Shown here: piece by piece, positions 1 through 6,517 of the stretch
Numbering within the stretch: position 1 is the stretch's first letter
Layout: each line of letters begins with the position of its first letter
NCBI GenBank assembly: GCA_024762625.1
Contig: JANTHA010000076.1
Span: 1-9,210 of the forward strand
Reading direction: 5' to 3'
Origin: Thiotrichaceae bacterium
GTDB taxonomy: Bacteria > Pseudomonadota > Gammaproteobacteria > Thiotrichales > Thiotrichaceae
DNA: 9,210 bases
Translations under genes and position numbers: made by a program
Notes under the pieces: model-generated
Told to the model about the DNA's origin: nothing
The model's database searches: none
What the model saw: only the letters and a program-made list of their open reading frames with translations

Positions 1-1284
1 GTTAAATTGATGGCCGCTTGAAAAATTCAGGGTATAGGCTTCTTCATTGACGCTTAGCGTGTGTTCTGCGCCATCCGCCAAACGACGAAATACCAGTTGT
101 TCCCTGCCATTTTCGCGAACCCGTCGTATCAGGTAATCGCGCACGGTTGCGATGGAAACAATCATGCGGCCAGCCTGATGCGGGATCACATCGCGCCAGT
201 AGTTACGTTGCGGCGTTTTTAAAGGCGCGCTGACAATTTTGAAATCATCAGCGCCGTCTGCATTAGTGAGTATATAAACGCGGTCGTTATAGACGCTGAT
301 GGAATACTGGAGATCGGCTTTGCGTCTCGCCACTAGACGCGGCTTATCCAGTGGTTTTTGCGCATCAATCAAATAGATTTCCCCGGTATGATAATCGCCG
401 ACGCCGATGGCGAAAAAGCGGCGGTCAAGCGTGAGCCAGACGGATGCGCTGAAGCCAGTCTCTCCTGGCGCTGTAAACATCCGTATATCATTGGCCTGTT
501 TTGCGCCTATTCGGTGTAGCCAGATCGAACGCGCCCGGCTGTTGCTATCCAGTTTGACATAGAAAAAGCCGCTGGCGTCAAGCAGCCAGACAAAGTTGCC
601 GTCTGTATCATGAAGATTATCGCTTAATATATTGCCAGTGGCTAAATCACGTATTCTGATTTGATAATGTTCCGCGCCGTCCGAATCAAATGAATAAGCC
701 AGGTAACGATGATTAAAGCTGTGTTTGACAGCGCCTAGATTAAAACCGGGTTTGCGCCTGGCCAGTAGATTAACGTCGAGCAACAATTGGTCGGCTGGAT
801 GGGGTTCAAGAGAGAACAGCTCACGTTGATTGCCGAACGCCTTAAGCGGCCGTCGGTAAAAAAGCCGGTAATCCCTGTTCGCCAGGTAACGCGAGAAATA
901 GGCGTATGCGCCATCAATGACCGGAACAGTGCTGTCTTCAAGCGTTTTGCGCCCCTTCAACTCCTGAAACAGCTCTCGTTGCAGGGACAGGGTAGGGCGC
1001 ATTTTATCATTAAAATAGTTATTCTCGGCGTTAAGATAAGCCTTGATATCGGCTGGGAGCAGAGCGGGATCAGACAAGGCTTGACGCCAGTTGGGCGCTT
1101 TTAACCAGGCATAGTCATCGCTCAGTGTTACGCCATGATACGTTCTGATAAATGGCCGACGCTCAGCGATGGGTTCGCCGGAAAGAGAATTGATCCTTTG
1201 GGCATCTTCAGCGAGCACAGAACCGGATATAACTCCCGCACCCAGGCAAATCAGTAAACTGATTGCCTGTTGTAATGCATACAA
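1..1284 (-). CDS. ptrB: Oligopeptidase B-like S9 family peptidase, N-terminal propeller part (cut by left window edge)
   Basis: Serine oligopeptidases of family S9A cut small peptides after basic residues. A seven-bladed propeller filters substrates for a C-terminal alpha/beta-hydrolase domain. The minus strand is open from about 1365 to base 1 with no stop. The 428 visible codons cover only the propeller half (Peptidase_S9_N type). The Ser-Asp-His catalytic domain would lie beyond base 1, so activity cannot be judged. Family signs are YAWL near residue 58 followed by a NW...YLNAEN block, LLDVNLLA, IRIRDLATG, FVWLLDASGFFYVKLD, and WRDVIPH near the C-terminal end of the visible part. The frame has no ATG near its 5' end. 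I chose TTG at 1284, which gives a hydrophobic leader ending SVLA before EDA (predicted cleavage after residue 25). E. coli PtrB has no such leader, so export here is inferred. The gene follows the Trp-repeat gene by 44 bp on the same strand. The family call is firm, but oligopeptidase B versus a close S9A relative is less so. Confidence 0.85.
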   Translation of the reverse strand, partial: MYALQQAISLLICLGAGVISGSVLAEDAQRINSLSGEPIAERRPFIRTYHGVTLSDDYAWLKAPNWRQALSDPALLPADIKAYLNAENNYFNDKMRPTLSLQRELFQELKGRKTLEDSTVPVIDGAYAYFSRYLANRDYRLFYRRPLKAFGNQRELFSLEPHPADQLLLDVNLLARRKPGFNLGAVKHSFNHRYLAYSFDSDGAEHYQIRIRDLATGNILSDNLHDTDGNFVWLLDASGFFYVKLDSNSRARSIWLHRIGAKQANDIRMFTAPGETGFSASVWLTLDRRFFAIGVGDYHTGEIYLIDAQKPLDKPRLVARRKADLQYSISVYNDRVYILTNADGADDFKIVSAPLKTPQRNYWRDVIPHQAGRMIVSIATVRDYLIRRVRENGREQLVFRRLADGAEHTLSVNEEAYTLNFSSGHQFN

Positions 1285-1328
1285 TGCAAATAGAAGCTCA
1301 CGGGCAAATTGTTGAAAATCCGGGCGTG

Positions 1329-2066
1329 TTATTGTTTCTCTCCGCTTTTGGCTGGTTTTTCAGCCTTCTCTGGCGCAGCCTTGACGGGCTTTGGCATCGC
1401 TTGATAACCCGGAGGTTTGGGCGGTGAAGGCGGTTTGGGCGGTGCAATAGGCATGCGCGTCGGCGGCGCTCCCCATCCAGATTGAAAGCCAGGCGCATAA
1501 TTTGAAGCGTAGCCAGGAACGGGAGCATAACCGGGTACCGGCGCATAGCTATATCCATAAACCGGATTATTGTAATAATTCGGTGAAGCGGGCGGAATTC
1601 CTGCATTATTGACTGGGGGGATAACCGGCGCGGGCAAGGGAGCCGAGTCTGGCGTTACTGGAGTAACTGCAGGCGCGCCATGGTGAGGATTAGGATAATA
1701 TGGAGGCGGCCTTCTGTTCCAGTTGTTTCCCCAGTTATTTCCCCAGTTATCGCCCCAATTGTCATTCCAGTTTTTGTGCCAGCTATTACCCCAGCTCTTT
1801 CCCCAGGAATGGCTCCAGCCGTGATTCCAGTTCTTGTTCCAGCTTTCATTCCAGCTGTCATTCCAACTGTCATTCCAGCGATGATCCCAGCGATCATCGC
1901 GTTTACTATTATTCCAGTTATCATCCCAGCCATCATCAAAATCAAAGTTTTTACCAAAGCTGAAACTTTTGGAGCCGAAGCTAAAATCGGCGAATGCTGG
2001 CTGTTGTATCATAGGTATAAACAACATTGTTGAAGCAAACACGATGCCGGTATATAAAGATTTCAT
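1329..2066 (-). CDS. Predicted exported Trp-repeat, proline-rich protein of unknown function
   Basis: I do not recognise this as a named family. The 245-residue product starts with a clear signal peptide: MKSLY, a hydrophobic core, then AFA before DFSF, with cleavage after residue 26. Residues 27-46 are rich in Phe, Ser, Gly and Asp (FSFGSKSFSFG). Residues 60-116 hold fifteen Trp at an exact spacing of four, with Asn, Asp, Gly, Ser, His and Lys between them (typical unit WGNN or WNDS). Trp 47 and Trp 51 keep the same step just before. Residues 119-245 are rich in Pro, Ala and Tyr. They include a tandem YAPVPG at 174-185, two PPKPP units near 209-218, and a Lys/Ala/Glu/Pro end. There is no Cys. 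The start is supported by AGGAAGG seven bases upstream. The composition recalls structural proteins such as sulfur globule envelope proteins, but only loosely. The gene is divergent from trhP and lies just upstream of the S9 peptidase gene on the same strand. Confidence 0.85.
   Translation of the reverse strand: MKSLYTGIVFASTMLFIPMIQQPAFADFSFGSKSFSFGKNFDFDDGWDDNWNNSKRDDRWDHRWNDSWNDSWNESWNKNWNHGWSHSWGKSWGNSWHKNWNDNWGDNWGNNWGNNWNRRPPPYYPNPHHGAPAVTPVTPDSAPLPAPVIPPVNNAGIPPASPNYYNNPVYGYSYAPVPGYAPVPGYASNYAPGFQSGWGAPPTRMPIAPPKPPSPPKPPGYQAMPKPVKAAPEKAEKPAKSGEKQ
1525..1560 (-). repeat. Short tandem repeat encoding YAPVPG twice
   Basis: Two adjacent 18-bp units encode YAPVPG at residues 174-185 of the Trp-repeat protein, and a partial third copy (YASNYAPG) follows. 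The two units differ at the third positions of several codons. The duplication is therefore old enough to have drifted while the protein sequence was kept. Confidence 0.6.
1719..1889 (-). repeat. Tandem 12-bp repeat encoding W-x-x-x tetrapeptides
   Basis: On the plus strand the triplet CCA, the complement of the Trp codon TGG, returns every 12 bases across this stretch. Its setting is often ttCCCCAGTTattt or ATTCCAGCTGTC. There are about fifteen degenerate units. The three units at the 1719-1760 end are nearly identical, while those toward 1889 differ in the variable codons. This suggests growth by slippage or unequal crossover, with older and younger ends. All units keep the reading frame. 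Confidence 0.9.
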
Positions 2067-2071
2067 GGCTT

Positions 2072-2080
2072 TCCTTCCTC
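2072..2080 (-). promoter_or_regulatory. Strong ribosome binding site of the Trp-repeat gene
   Basis: Read on the minus strand, GAGGAAGGA ends a few bases before the ATG at 2066. It is the best Shine-Dalgarno match in the window. It fixes the start of the Trp-repeat protein and suggests efficient translation, as would suit an abundant structural protein. Confidence 0.7.
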
Positions 2081-2145
2081 GCTATAAATATGTATTCACA
2101 ATGTCTATAGAATAGGCTATTTCATAAAAAGCGCCAGTCAAAAAA

Positions 2146-2159
2146 ATGACACAGATCAA
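2146..2159. promoter_or_regulatory. Possible FNR/ANR-like site (weak)
   Basis: The sequence ATGAC-ACAG-ATCAA compares with the FNR consensus TTGAT-N4-ATCAA. The right half-site is perfect and the left matches three of five. It lies in the divergent intergenic region, about 80 bp upstream of the Trp-repeat gene start and 105 bp upstream of trhP. A single degenerate site of this kind can easily occur by chance. Confidence 0.2.
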
Positions 2160-2203
2160 ATCAGGCGAGGATAATTGATTAACCCTGTATTTTCCGCAGC
2201 CAA

Positions 2204-2232
2204 ACGTCATCAGACCATTTATCTGATATGAT
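2204..2232 (+). promoter_or_regulatory. Candidate sigma-70 promoter of trhP
   Basis: TATGAT at 2227-2232 matches five of six bases of the -10 consensus. The hexamer 17 bp upstream, ACGTCA, is a poor -35 (three of six). Transcription would start near 2239, leaving a leader of about 25 bases before the ATG at 2265. The palindrome at 2223-2237 covers the -10 element. Confidence 0.35.
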
Positions 2233-2237
2233 ATCAG
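2223..2237. repeat. Perfect 15-bp palindrome CTGATAT-G-ATATCAG over the trhP -10 region
   Basis: The two 7-bp arms are exact reverse complements around one central G. The element overlaps the candidate -10 hexamer and lies 28 bases before the trhP start. Size and position fit an operator for a dimeric repressor, but no regulator can be named from the sequence. Confidence 0.5.
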
Positions 2238-2264
2238 GCTGCAAATACAAGCTGATCGATCACT

Positions 2265-3614
2265 ATGAAAAAACCTGAATTACTAGCCCCTGCCGGCACT
2301 CTGAAAACCTTGCATTACGCCTTTGCATATGGCGCTGATGCAATTTACGCCGGGCAACCGCGCTATAGTTTACGGGTGCGTAATAACGAGTTTCTCAACG
2401 AGAAGCTGGAGCAGGGCATCAATGAAACCCACGAACTGGGTAAAAAGTTTTACCTGACGGTTAATTCATCACCGCATAACAGCAAACTTAAAACCTTTGT
2501 TAAAGATCTTGATCCGGTGGCGGCGATGAAACCGGATGCGTTCATCATGGCGGATCCGGGCCTGATCATGATGGCGCGAGAAGCCTGGCCGGATATGCCC
2601 ATTCATTTGTCAGTACAGGCCAATACAGTAAACTATGCCAGCGTTAAATTCTGGCAAACGATGGGCGTTGAACGCATCATTTTATCGCGCGAATTGTCAC
2701 TCGATGAAATTGAAGAAATTCGTCAGGAATGTCCGGATATGGAGCTTGAAGTATTTGTTCACGGCGCTTTGTGTATTGCCTATTCGGGCCGCTGCCTGTT
2801 GTCTGGATATTTTAATCACCGCGATCCTAATCAGGGGACCTGCACCAATTCCTGTCGCTGGAAATATGATGCGAAACCGGCGCTTGAAACCGACGAAGGC
2901 ATTGTTAGCCCCAAAGAACTGGTTTTATCCGGGGATATGCTGAATAACCCGGGCATTGGCGATCAACAGCGCCATCCGCTGGCCGATGAGGTTTATTTTC
3001 TCGAAGAAAAGGAGCGTCCTGGCGAACTGTTGCCTGTCATGGAAGATGAACACGGCACCTATATCATGAATTCCAAAGACCTGCGCGCCATTGAGCATGT
3101 CGAGCGTTTATGCGAAATCGGCGTCGATTGCCTTAAAATAGAAGGTCGCACCAAATCACACTACTATGCGGCGCGCACCACACAGGCCTACCGAAAAGCG
3201 ATTGATGACGCCGTGGCGGGCAAGGAATTTGACGCTAATCTGCTGGGTGCACTGGAAAACCTCGCCAACCGCGGCTATACCGATGGATTCTATCAACGCC
3301 ATCACACGCACGAATACCAGAGCTACATGATCAATGCTTCCAAAAGCAACCGATCACAATTTGTAGGCGAAGCATACAAGGTTGATCATGAAAACGGTTT
3401 TATTGAACTGGATGTTAAAAACCGTTTCAAAGTCGGCGACCGTCTTGAGCTGATTATGCCGGATGGCAATAATCTGGAAATGACCCTGGATTACATGGAA
3501 AGCCTCAAGGGAGAACCGATGGACGTTGCGCCGGGTAGCGGTCATCAGGTGCGTATCCCGGTAAAAGGAATGAACATAATCGGCGATCGGCTGTTGGTGT
3601 CGCGGTATTTTTAA
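2265..3614 (+). CDS. trhP: TrhP (YegQ), U32-family protein for prephenate-dependent tRNA U34 hydroxylation
   Basis: TrhP is known from E. coli to make 5-hydroxyuridine at wobble position 34 of tRNAs read by cmo5U-type anticodons. It does so independently of oxygen and requires prephenate, and it acts in parallel with TrhO. The 449-residue product is close to the E. coli length of about 453. It opens with PELLAPAG and carries YGADAIYAGQP. The full U32 signature, EVFVHGALC...SGRCLLS, falls at residues 162-180. It is followed by NHRDPNQGTCTNSCRWKY. Cysteines 170, 177, 193 and 197 are candidate iron-sulfur ligands, by analogy with related U32 proteins. KIEGRTKSHYYAA near residue 292 and a C-terminal beta-rich domain complete the family pattern. 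Older annotations call these collagenase-like peptidases, which is misleading for this subgroup. The ATG has only a weak ribosome binding site, but the N-terminal alignment supports it. The gene converges with purH, 36 bp away. Confidence 0.95.
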   Translation: MKKPELLAPAGTLKTLHYAFAYGADAIYAGQPRYSLRVRNNEFLNEKLEQGINETHELGKKFYLTVNSSPHNSKLKTFVKDLDPVAAMKPDAFIMADPGLIMMAREAWPDMPIHLSVQANTVNYASVKFWQTMGVERIILSRELSLDEIEEIRQECPDMELEVFVHGALCIAYSGRCLLSGYFNHRDPNQGTCTNSCRWKYDAKPALETDEGIVSPKELVLSGDMLNNPGIGDQQRHPLADEVYFLEEKERPGELLPVMEDEHGTYIMNSKDLRAIEHVERLCEIGVDCLKIEGRTKSHYYAARTTQAYRKAIDDAVAGKEFDANLLGALENLANRGYTDGFYQRHHTHEYQSYMINASKSNRSQFVGEAYKVDHENGFIELDVKNRFKVGDRLELIMPDGNNLEMTLDYMESLKGEPMDVAPGSGHQVRIPVKGMNIIGDRLLVSRYF

Positions 3615-3623
3615 AATAACGCG
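3601..3623. terminator. Imperfect inverted repeat at the trhP/purH convergent 3' ends, possible weak terminator
   Basis: The arms are CGCG-x-TATTTT and AAAATA-x-CGCG, with one mismatched pair and a single central base. The element spans the trhP stop codon. On the plus strand a run of six T follows about ten bases after the right arm. This is not a classic intrinsic terminator, because the stem is AT-rich inside and the T run is displaced. The position between convergent genes nevertheless fits a two-way termination role. Confidence 0.3.
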
Positions 3624-3650
3624 CCCCACCAACTTTTTTCAAATTCACGC

Positions 3651-5207
3651 TCAGTGACGGAAATGGCGCATGCCGGTAAACACCATCGCCATGTCGGCCT
3701 CATTGGCAGCTGCAATCACTTCTTCATCGCGCATTGAACCCCCTGGCTGGATAACGGCTGAAATACCGGCTTCAGCGGCGGCGTCTATGCCATCGCGGAA
3801 GGGGAAGAAGGCGTCTGACGCCATTACTGATCCGGTTACGGTCAGATTAGCGTGCTCCGCCTTTATTCCCGCAATACGCGCCGAATTGATGCGGCTCATC
3901 TGGCCTGCGCCCACGCCGATGGTCATATTGTCTTTGGCGTAAACGATCGCGTTGGATTTAACGAACTTGGCGATTTTCCAGGCAAACAGCAGGTCGCGCA
4001 TTTCTTCATCGGTAGGCTTGCGATTGCTCACGATGTCGAGTTTTTCATAAAGCGCAAGATCTGCATCCTGCATCAGTAAACCGCCGTTGACGCGTTTGAA
4101 ATCAAGGCGCGGCAGGGCTTTTCCAAACTCGCCGCATTCCAGCAAACGCACATTTTTTTTGGCGCTGACGGCTTCAATGGCTTGTTGGGAGACGCTTGGC
4201 GCAATAATGACTTCAACAAATTGCTTGTCAACGATAGTTTGCGCAGTATTCTCATCCAGCTCCTGGTTAAAGGCGATTATGCCGCCGAAAGCAGACTCAG
4301 GGTCGGTGCTGAATGCGCGTTGATAGGCGTCCAGCAGGTCATCGCCTATGGCGACGCCACAAGGATTGGCGTGTTTGACGATCACGCAGGCCGGATCGTT
4401 TTCAAACTGTTTAACGCATTCCAGCGCGGCGTCGGTATCGGCGATATTATTATAGGAAAGTTCTTTACCCTGGAGTTGTTTTGCAGAGGCGATACACGCT
4501 TCCTTGACATTGTGCTCACGGTAAAAAGCGCCTTTCTGATGCGAGTTTTCGCCATAGCGGGTAGTTTGCACCAGTTTGAATTGCGAATTAAAGGTGCTCG
4601 GAAAGCCTTCCGGTTTACCATTCTCGACAATGGCGCCAAGGTAATTGGCGATCATGCCGTCGTAATAGGCGGTGTGTTCAAAGGCTTTGGTCGCCAGTTT
4701 AAAGCGTAAATCGTGCGAAATTTCTCCGTTGTTTTTTTCCAGCTCCTGCTCCACCCGCATATAATCGCCCGGATTGACCACAATTGCGACATGCGCATGG
4801 TTTTTGGCGGCGGCGCGCACCATGGTCGGGCCGCCAATGTCAATATTTTCAATTGCCTCATCCAGCGTACAGTCCTCCCTGGCGATGGTCTCTGCAAAAG
4901 GGTACAGGTTGACGACGACCAGGTCTATCGGCGGTATATCGTGCTGTTTCATGACGTCATCATCCACACCGCGTCGCGCCAGTATGCCGCCGTGAATTTT
5001 AGGATGCAGCGTCTTGACGCGACCATCCATCATTTCCGGAAAACCCGTGTAGTCGGAGACTTCAACTACCGGAACGTCGTTATCAGCAAGTAGTTTTGCA
5101 GTGCCGCCGGTCGAGAGCAACTCAATGCCGCGTGCATGCAGTTTTTTTGCAAAGTCAAGCAAACCGGTTTTGTCAGAAACACTTAAGAGGGCGCGTTGTA
5201 CAGGCAT
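3651..5207 (-). CDS. purH: PurH, bifunctional AICAR transformylase / IMP cyclohydrolase
   Basis: PurH catalyses the last two steps of de novo purine synthesis in the cytoplasm. It formylates AICAR with 10-formyl-tetrahydrofolate to FAICAR, then closes the ring to IMP. The product has 518 residues, against about 529 in E. coli. Residues 1 to about 200 are the MGS-like cyclohydrolase domain, with SVSDKTG (9-15), STGGT (32-36) and [20 protein letters not shown] (55-74). The rest is the transformylase domain. It has RYGENSHQ near 217, the catalytic Lys-His pair at 278-279 in [19 protein letters not shown] near 304, and [11 protein letters not shown] and QPGGS near the C-terminus. The gene ends RHFRH, as is usual in this family. 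The ATG at 5207 has AAGGA seven bases upstream. Both domains look complete. It is divergent from the MFS gene and convergent with trhP, and it is not contiguous with purMN although on the same strand. Confidence 0.98.
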   Translation of the reverse strand: MPVQRALLSVSDKTGLLDFAKKLHARGIELLSTGGTAKLLADNDVPVVEVSDYTGFPEMMDGRVKTLHPKIHGGILARRGVDDDVMKQHDIPPIDLVVVNLYPFAETIAREDCTLDEAIENIDIGGPTMVRAAAKNHAHVAIVVNPGDYMRVEQELEKNNGEISHDLRFKLATKAFEHTAYYDGMIANYLGAIVENGKPEGFPSTFNSQFKLVQTTRYGENSHQKGAFYREHNVKEACIASAKQLQGKELSYNNIADTDAALECVKQFENDPACVIVKHANPCGVAIGDDLLDAYQRAFSTDPESAFGGIIAFNQELDENTAQTIVDKQFVEVIIAPSVSQQAIEAVSAKKNVRLLECGEFGKALPRLDFKRVNGGLLMQDADLALYEKLDIVSNRKPTDEEMRDLLFAWKIAKFVKSNAIVYAKDNMTIGVGAGQMSRINSARIAGIKAEHANLTVTGSVMASDAFFPFRDGIDAAAEAGISAVIQPGGSMRDEEVIAAANEADMAMVFTGMRHFRH

Positions 5208-5255
5208 GTGATTTTCCTTGAAATAAAAAGTAGACGAAGTATCGCACAGGAACTA

Positions 5256-5282
5256 TTGTTGATGCATCCTGGAATCTATAAA
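5256..5282 (+). promoter_or_regulatory. Possible promoter of the MFS gene
   Basis: TATAAA at 5277-5282 is a good -10 match. TTGTTG at 5256-5261 is a partial -35 at 15-bp spacing. Transcription would begin only about eight bases before the ATG at 5297. No Shine-Dalgarno motif is visible before that ATG, so a short-leader or nearly leaderless message is possible. Confidence 0.3.
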
Positions 5283-5296
5283 TTGACGAAATTTTA

Positions 5297-6517
5297 ATGA
5301 AAAAATCAAGCCTCCCTGTTGCAGTCTATCTTTTGTCAATCAGCCAGGCGTTGATGATGAGCAGCACGTCATTGATGATAACGGTTTCAGCACTGGTGGG
5401 TTCGTCACTGGCGCAGGATAAGTCGCTCTCGACTTTACCGCTTTCGCTACAATTTCTGGGGCTGATGCTAACCAGCATACCGGCATCCATGATCATGGGG
5501 CGCTGGGGGCGTCGCAGCGGTTTCATACTTGGCGCTTTGATCGGGCTTGGCGGCGCGACGATTGCAGTGTTGTCGATCTTGAATCATCATTTCTGGGGCT
5601 TTGCGCTAGGCGCTTTTCTGGTTGGCGTGTTTAATGGCTTTGGCAATTATTATCGTTTTGCTGCTGTCGATGTAAGCGATGAGGCGAACAAGCCCAGGGC
5701 CATTTCCTATGTCATGGCGGGCGGCGTGATAGCGGCCTTTGTCGGACCAAATCTTGCCAATTATGGTCGCTCCCTGTTTAGCGGCGATCCCTTCGCAGGC
5801 GGTTTCTTATATGTGATCGGTTTTTATCTGCTGGTGCTGGTGATCATGCTGGTTATCAAAATTCCTGATGCTACATCGACGAATAGCCCTCAAACGCGGG
5901 AATCAGAAGCAAACGCCACAGGGCGTCCGCTAGCTGTGATTGCAAGACAACCGGCATTTATTGTTGCCGTTATTTGCGGCATGCTGGGCTATGCGGTGAT
6001 GTCTTACCTGATGACGGCCACTCCGCTGGCCATGAAACACCATACACATGTGTTTGACGATACCGCTTTCGTGATTCAGTGGCATGTGCTGGCGATGTTT
6101 GCGCCTTCATTCATTACCGGCAACCTTATCCAGAGATTCGGTTTGTTGAATATTATGCTGCTTGGCGCATTGCTGGCTTTGCTCTGTGTAATAATCAATC
6201 TGATGGGGCATAGCGTCTGGCATTTCTGGACAGCGCTGCTGGCGCTTGGCGTGAGTTGGAATTTTCTGTTTATCGGCGCGACAACGCTGCTTACGGAAAC
6301 TTATCGACCTGAAGAAAAGGCCAAGGCGCAGGCGCTCAATGATTTTTCGGTCTTCACGCTGGTGATGCTGGCTTCATTATCGGCCGGTTATTTCCAGCAT
6401 AAATATGGCTGGAAAATTGTTAATCTTGGCGCTTTACCATTGATTGGCGTGATTCTGGCTAGTCTGATATGGCTGATCAGCATAGCGCCGAAAAAGCGCC
6501 TGGCAGATAGGGCTTAA
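5297..6517 (+). CDS. Major facilitator superfamily transporter, substrate unknown
   Basis: The 406-residue product is a typical 12-segment MFS carrier of the inner membrane. There are two groups of hydrophobic helices, at residues 7-190 and 212-398, joined by a polar loop near 190-211 (TSTNSPQTRESEANATG). The loop between helices 2 and 3 carries the MFS motif A-like sequence GRWGRRSGF at 68-76. Other visible marks are GFGNYYRFAAVDV at 114-126, likely in the 4-5 region, and TETYRPEEKAKAQALND at 333-349 in the 10-11 loop. Neither pointed me to a characterised substrate. It lies on the plus strand between two purine biosynthesis genes on the minus strand, divergent from purH by 89 bp. Its stop overlaps the purN stop. 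A purine or precursor transport role would be guesswork from position alone. The start ATG lacks a clear ribosome binding site, but MKKSSL before the first helix is a reasonable N-terminus. Confidence 0.9.
   Translation: MKKSSLPVAVYLLSISQALMMSSTSLMITVSALVGSSLAQDKSLSTLPLSLQFLGLMLTSIPASMIMGRWGRRSGFILGALIGLGGATIAVLSILNHHFWGFALGAFLVGVFNGFGNYYRFAAVDVSDEANKPRAISYVMAGGVIAAFVGPNLANYGRSLFSGDPFAGGFLYVIGFYLLVLVIMLVIKIPDATSTNSPQTRESEANATGRPLAVIARQPAFIVAVICGMLGYAVMSYLMTATPLAMKHHTHVFDDTAFVIQWHVLAMFAPSFITGNLIQRFGLLNIMLLGALLALLCVIINLMGHSVWHFWTALLALGVSWNFLFIGATTLLTETYRPEEKAKAQALNDFSVFTLVMLASLSAGYFQHKYGWKIVNLGALPLIGVILASLIWLISIAPKKRLADRA

Larger units (their letters stand above)
2067..2264. other. Divergent intergenic region between the Trp-repeat gene and trhP
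   Basis: These 198 bp are AT-richer than their flanks and must hold the promoters of both genes. Besides the ribosome binding site, palindrome and candidate sites listed separately, TTGACT on the minus strand (2141-2136) could be a -35 for the Trp-repeat gene. I find no well-spaced -10 to pair with it. No reading frame here has coding character. Confidence 0.6.

Noticed and set aside
787..1104. Plus-strand 105-codon frame
   Set aside because: It lies opposite the clearly coding S9 peptidase propeller and resembles no known protein.
1655..1957. Minus-strand 100-codon frame rich in Gly, Ile, Thr and Met over the same repeat
   Set aside because: Another phase of the same tandem repeat, nested within the Trp-repeat gene, without its own ribosome binding site.
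1700..1963. Plus-strand frame of 87 codons rich in Ser and Cys, looking like a cysteine-rich peptide
   Set aside because: The apparent Ser/Cys pattern comes from reading the CCA-containing repeat in a third phase. There is no start signal or coding character.
1680..2033. Plus-strand 117-codon frame with many Pro/Ile/Val (IPVxxP repeats) opposite the Trp array
   Set aside because: It is the antisense reading of the 12-bp repeat. A repeat whose length is a multiple of three leaves other phases open as well. The minus frame has a signal peptide and a strong ribosome binding site; this one has neither.
2265..3614. Reading the U32 protein as a secreted collagenase
   Set aside because: It has no signal peptide, and its full-length match is to YegQ/TrhP, a tRNA-modifying protein. 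The collagenase label comes from an early family name.
4182..4709. Plus-strand 175-codon frame inside purH
   Set aside because: Antisense shadow of a strongly conserved gene. Long opposite-strand frames are common here because the GC-rich codons of purH leave few stops in that phase.
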